NCBI GenBank assembly: GCA_011391755.1
Contig: JAABPZ010000024.1
Span: 1-7,136 of the forward strand
DNA from: Methanothrix sp.
Lineage (GTDB): Archaea > Halobacteriota > Methanosarcinia > Methanotrichales > Methanotrichaceae
Length of the DNA stretch: 7,136 bases
Reading direction: 5' to 3'
The notes beneath the pieces are model-generated. The model saw only the letters and a list, made by a program, of their open reading frames with translations. It did no database searches and was not told where the DNA came from. Below are positions 6,027 through 7,136 of the stretch, piece by piece (the stretch's first letter is position 1; each line of letters starts with the position of its first letter). The position numbers and the translations under genes are program-made.

Positions 6027-6032
6027 AGGAGG
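6027..6032 (+). promoter_or_regulatory. SD AGGAGG deciding the start of the methyltransferase
   Basis: AGGAGG lies inside the longest reading frame (which opens at the TTG of 6018) and 9 nt before the in-frame TTG at 6042. Translation should therefore start at 6042, removing eight residues from the longest frame. Confidence 0.65.
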
Positions 6033-6041
6033 CCAATTGCT

Positions 6042-6665
6042 TTGGATAATTTTTCGCTCTACATAGCTCTTTATCTTGTCGGATTTGCAGCCTTGCACAG
6101 TCTTCTGGTCAGCCTACCGGCAAAGAAGATGGCAAGAAGGCACTTCGGTCCCAAGGTGGACCCCTGGTACCCTGTGCTCTTCAGCACTATTGCAGTTATT
6201 ACTATCCTTCCTCTTGTGATTATGCTAATCCGATCTCCCGGCCCGCTGCTTTATGCGGTCCCCCATCCCTGGATCTGGCTTTTCTTTCTGGCCCAGCTCC
6301 TCATGGGAATTGCCACCCTGAGGGCTTTCCTGGACGCGCCTCATCGCTTCCTGATTCGCGCCCAGCTTGCCAAACCTCAGAGTCCTGATGCATTGGCTAT
6401 AGGGATAAAAGGGATCTATTGCTGGGTTCGTGATCCTTTTCTGCTGTCCGGCCTTATCCTCATCTGGCTCACACCCATTATGACCGAGAACTTATTGTTA
6501 GTTTACTTTATCGCCTCTGTCTACCTATTCCTGGGCTCGCTTCATTGGGAGAGCAGGCTTCTCGTTCAGTTCGGCGAGGATTACATCGCTTACCAGAATG
6601 AAGTTCCTCGATTGATCCCCCACAGAAACAAAAAGTGGCATGGGTGTCGCAGTACCAAAAAATAG
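6042..6665 (+). CDS. Integral-membrane methyltransferase, ICMT/NnrU family
   Basis: A 207-residue membrane protein from the TTG at 6042. Hydrophobic helices lie at about 4-23, 43-63, 77-95, 133-147 and 148-168. The C-terminal third carries the SAM-binding signature of isoprenylcysteine carboxyl methyltransferase-like (PEMT/ICMT) enzymes: GIYCWVRDP at 124-132, an LTPIMT turn, HWESRLL with E170 and R172, FGEDYIAY and VPRLIP. In most relatives the first motif is RHP; here it is R130-D131-P132. The family methylates small acceptors at the membrane: prenylcysteine, phospholipid head groups, or methanethiol in MddA. This protein is short, and its substrate cannot be read from sequence. It follows the RudS-like gene by 65 bp, so co-transcription is possible. 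The Lys/Arg-rich C-terminus is probably cytoplasmic. Confidence 0.85.
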   Translation: MDNFSLYIALYLVGFAALHSLLVSLPAKKMARRHFGPKVDPWYPVLFSTIAVITILPLVIMLIRSPGPLLYAVPHPWIWLFFLAQLLMGIATLRAFLDAPHRFLIRAQLAKPQSPDALAIGIKGIYCWVRDPFLLSGLILIWLTPIMTENLLLVYFIASVYLFLGSLHWESRLLVQFGEDYIAYQNEVPRLIPHRNKKWHGCRSTKK

Positions 6666-6691
6666 CATTACAGTCTAAACAGATCCATTAC

Positions 6692-6699
6692 CTTTAAAT
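6692..6699 (+). promoter_or_regulatory. Candidate TATA box for the 2TM gene
   Basis: CTTTAAAT in the 84-bp gap would place initiation near 6722, giving a leader of about 28 nt with the AGGTG SD. A second AT word, AATTATAT at 6713-6720, sits too close to that SD to be the likely box. Composition is the only support. Confidence 0.3.
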
Positions 6700-6749
6700 C
6701 GTTCAAGCACGTAATTATATGATTGTTTAATTATGGGCAGGTGGAAAAA

Positions 6750-7031
6750 ATGGCGAGTACAATAGATGAATATAAGAGGCTCTTTCGAGAGGCTCACGTC
6801 TCAGACCAGATGAAACTGTTCCAGCTTCATATAGCAATCTATCTGGTAGTGAACATTATTTGGCTGGCCCTTAACATGATGGGCACAATAAAGATTGAGC
6901 CTTCCTTCGCAATGTACTACTCTCCGGTGGGATGGGGTCTGCTGGTAATTGTACACTACTGGTTCTATGTACGCGGCGCAGAGAACCTGTGCAAGCTTCG
7001 GGAAGAGATGGTGGAGGCAAAGATCAGATAG
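6750..7031 (+). CDS. Small 2TM-domain membrane protein
   Basis: A 93-residue protein with the layout of the 2TM family (PF13239-like): a short amphipathic N-terminus, TM1 at about 25-45 starting FQLHIAIYLVVN with H27 and N35, a short polar turn, GWG at 61-63, TM2 at about 58-74 ending in H69 and YWFYVRG, and a charged C-terminal helix (LREEMVEAKIR). The domain is found alone or joined to sensor kinases; the conserved His and Asn pattern is seen here but its role is unknown. The start is the ATG at 6750, with AGGTG at 6739-6743 six nt upstream. The longer frame opening at the TTG of 6723 would place this SD inside the gene and is unlikely. It is 84 bp after the methyltransferase, same strand, and may share its transcript or have its own promoter. 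Confidence 0.75.
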   Translation: MASTIDEYKRLFREAHVSDQMKLFQLHIAIYLVVNIIWLALNMMGTIKIEPSFAMYYSPVGWGLLVIVHYWFYVRGAENLCKLREEMVEAKIR

Positions 7032-7050
7032 ATCTGACATAGACTCTACC

Positions 7051-7066
7051 TATTATTATATTTTTC
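7051..7066 (+). terminator. T-rich end signal after the 2TM gene
   Basis: An AT-rich stretch ending in TTTTT (7061-7065) lies 30 nt after the stop at 7031 and could terminate transcription in archaeal fashion. A 5-bp dyad, TCAGA (7024-7028) with TCTGA (7033-7037), overlaps the stop codon and is weak. The remaining bases to 7136 hold a CCCTA-N5-TAGGG dyad (7118-7132) and no gene. Confidence 0.4.
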
Positions 7067-7136
7067 AGAGTGTTTGACCACATTAAAGGCCCACTAAACC
7101 AGAAGCAATCACACTACCCCTAAGGCATAGGGCAAT

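Overview
The window looks archaeal, most likely a methanogen of the Methanotrichaceae (Methanothrix/Methanosaeta) type. The evidence is SD motifs that are pieces of GGAGGTGAT, several genes that start with TTG or GTG at well-spaced SDs, AT-rich TATA-like boxes about 25 nt before the expected transcript starts, T-tract ends, and secreted proteins with a Trp-rich module that I associate with this group. The taxonomic call is an inference from style and protein families; no rRNA or methanogenesis gene is present to confirm it.

Layout. The left edge (1-90) is an imperfect inverted repeat built from CACAAAG/CTTTGTG units, probably a dispersed intergenic repeat. A complete serA (183-1760, +) follows and ends in a clear hairpin plus T-tract terminator. 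After a 213-bp spacer with a TATA-like box, a 9-bp dyad and a small hairpin comes a secreted multi-module protein (1974-2975, +). It is convergent with an MsrB-MsrA fusion (3040-3990, -). Upstream of msrBA, and on the same strand, is a secreted protein with a cysteine-rich tail (4213-4887, -), separated from msrBA by a 222-bp spacer with two hairpin-like dyads. A 90-bp divergent intergenic region with a near-symmetric TATA element separates it from a rightward group: a DUF523-DUF1722 protein resembling the tRNA 4-thiouridine desulfidase RudS (4978-5976), an integral-membrane methyltransferase of the ICMT/NnrU class (6042-6665) and a small 2TM-domain protein (6750-7031). The last 105 bp hold only a T-rich stretch and a weak dyad.

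Functionally this is a chromosomal region of single genes rather than one obvious operon: serine biosynthesis, protein methionine-sulfoxide repair, probable tRNA thiolation removal, membrane methylation and cell-surface proteins. Sulfur redox chemistry recurs (msrBA, the RudS-like desulfidase, the Cys-rich secreted protein), but a joint system is only a hypothesis. I see no phage, transposase, CRISPR array, tRNA or rRNA. The most interesting items are the archaeal RudS-like protein and its promoter, the MsrB domain lacking its usual resolving cysteine, the knottin-like cysteine tail, and promoter-overlapping dyads.
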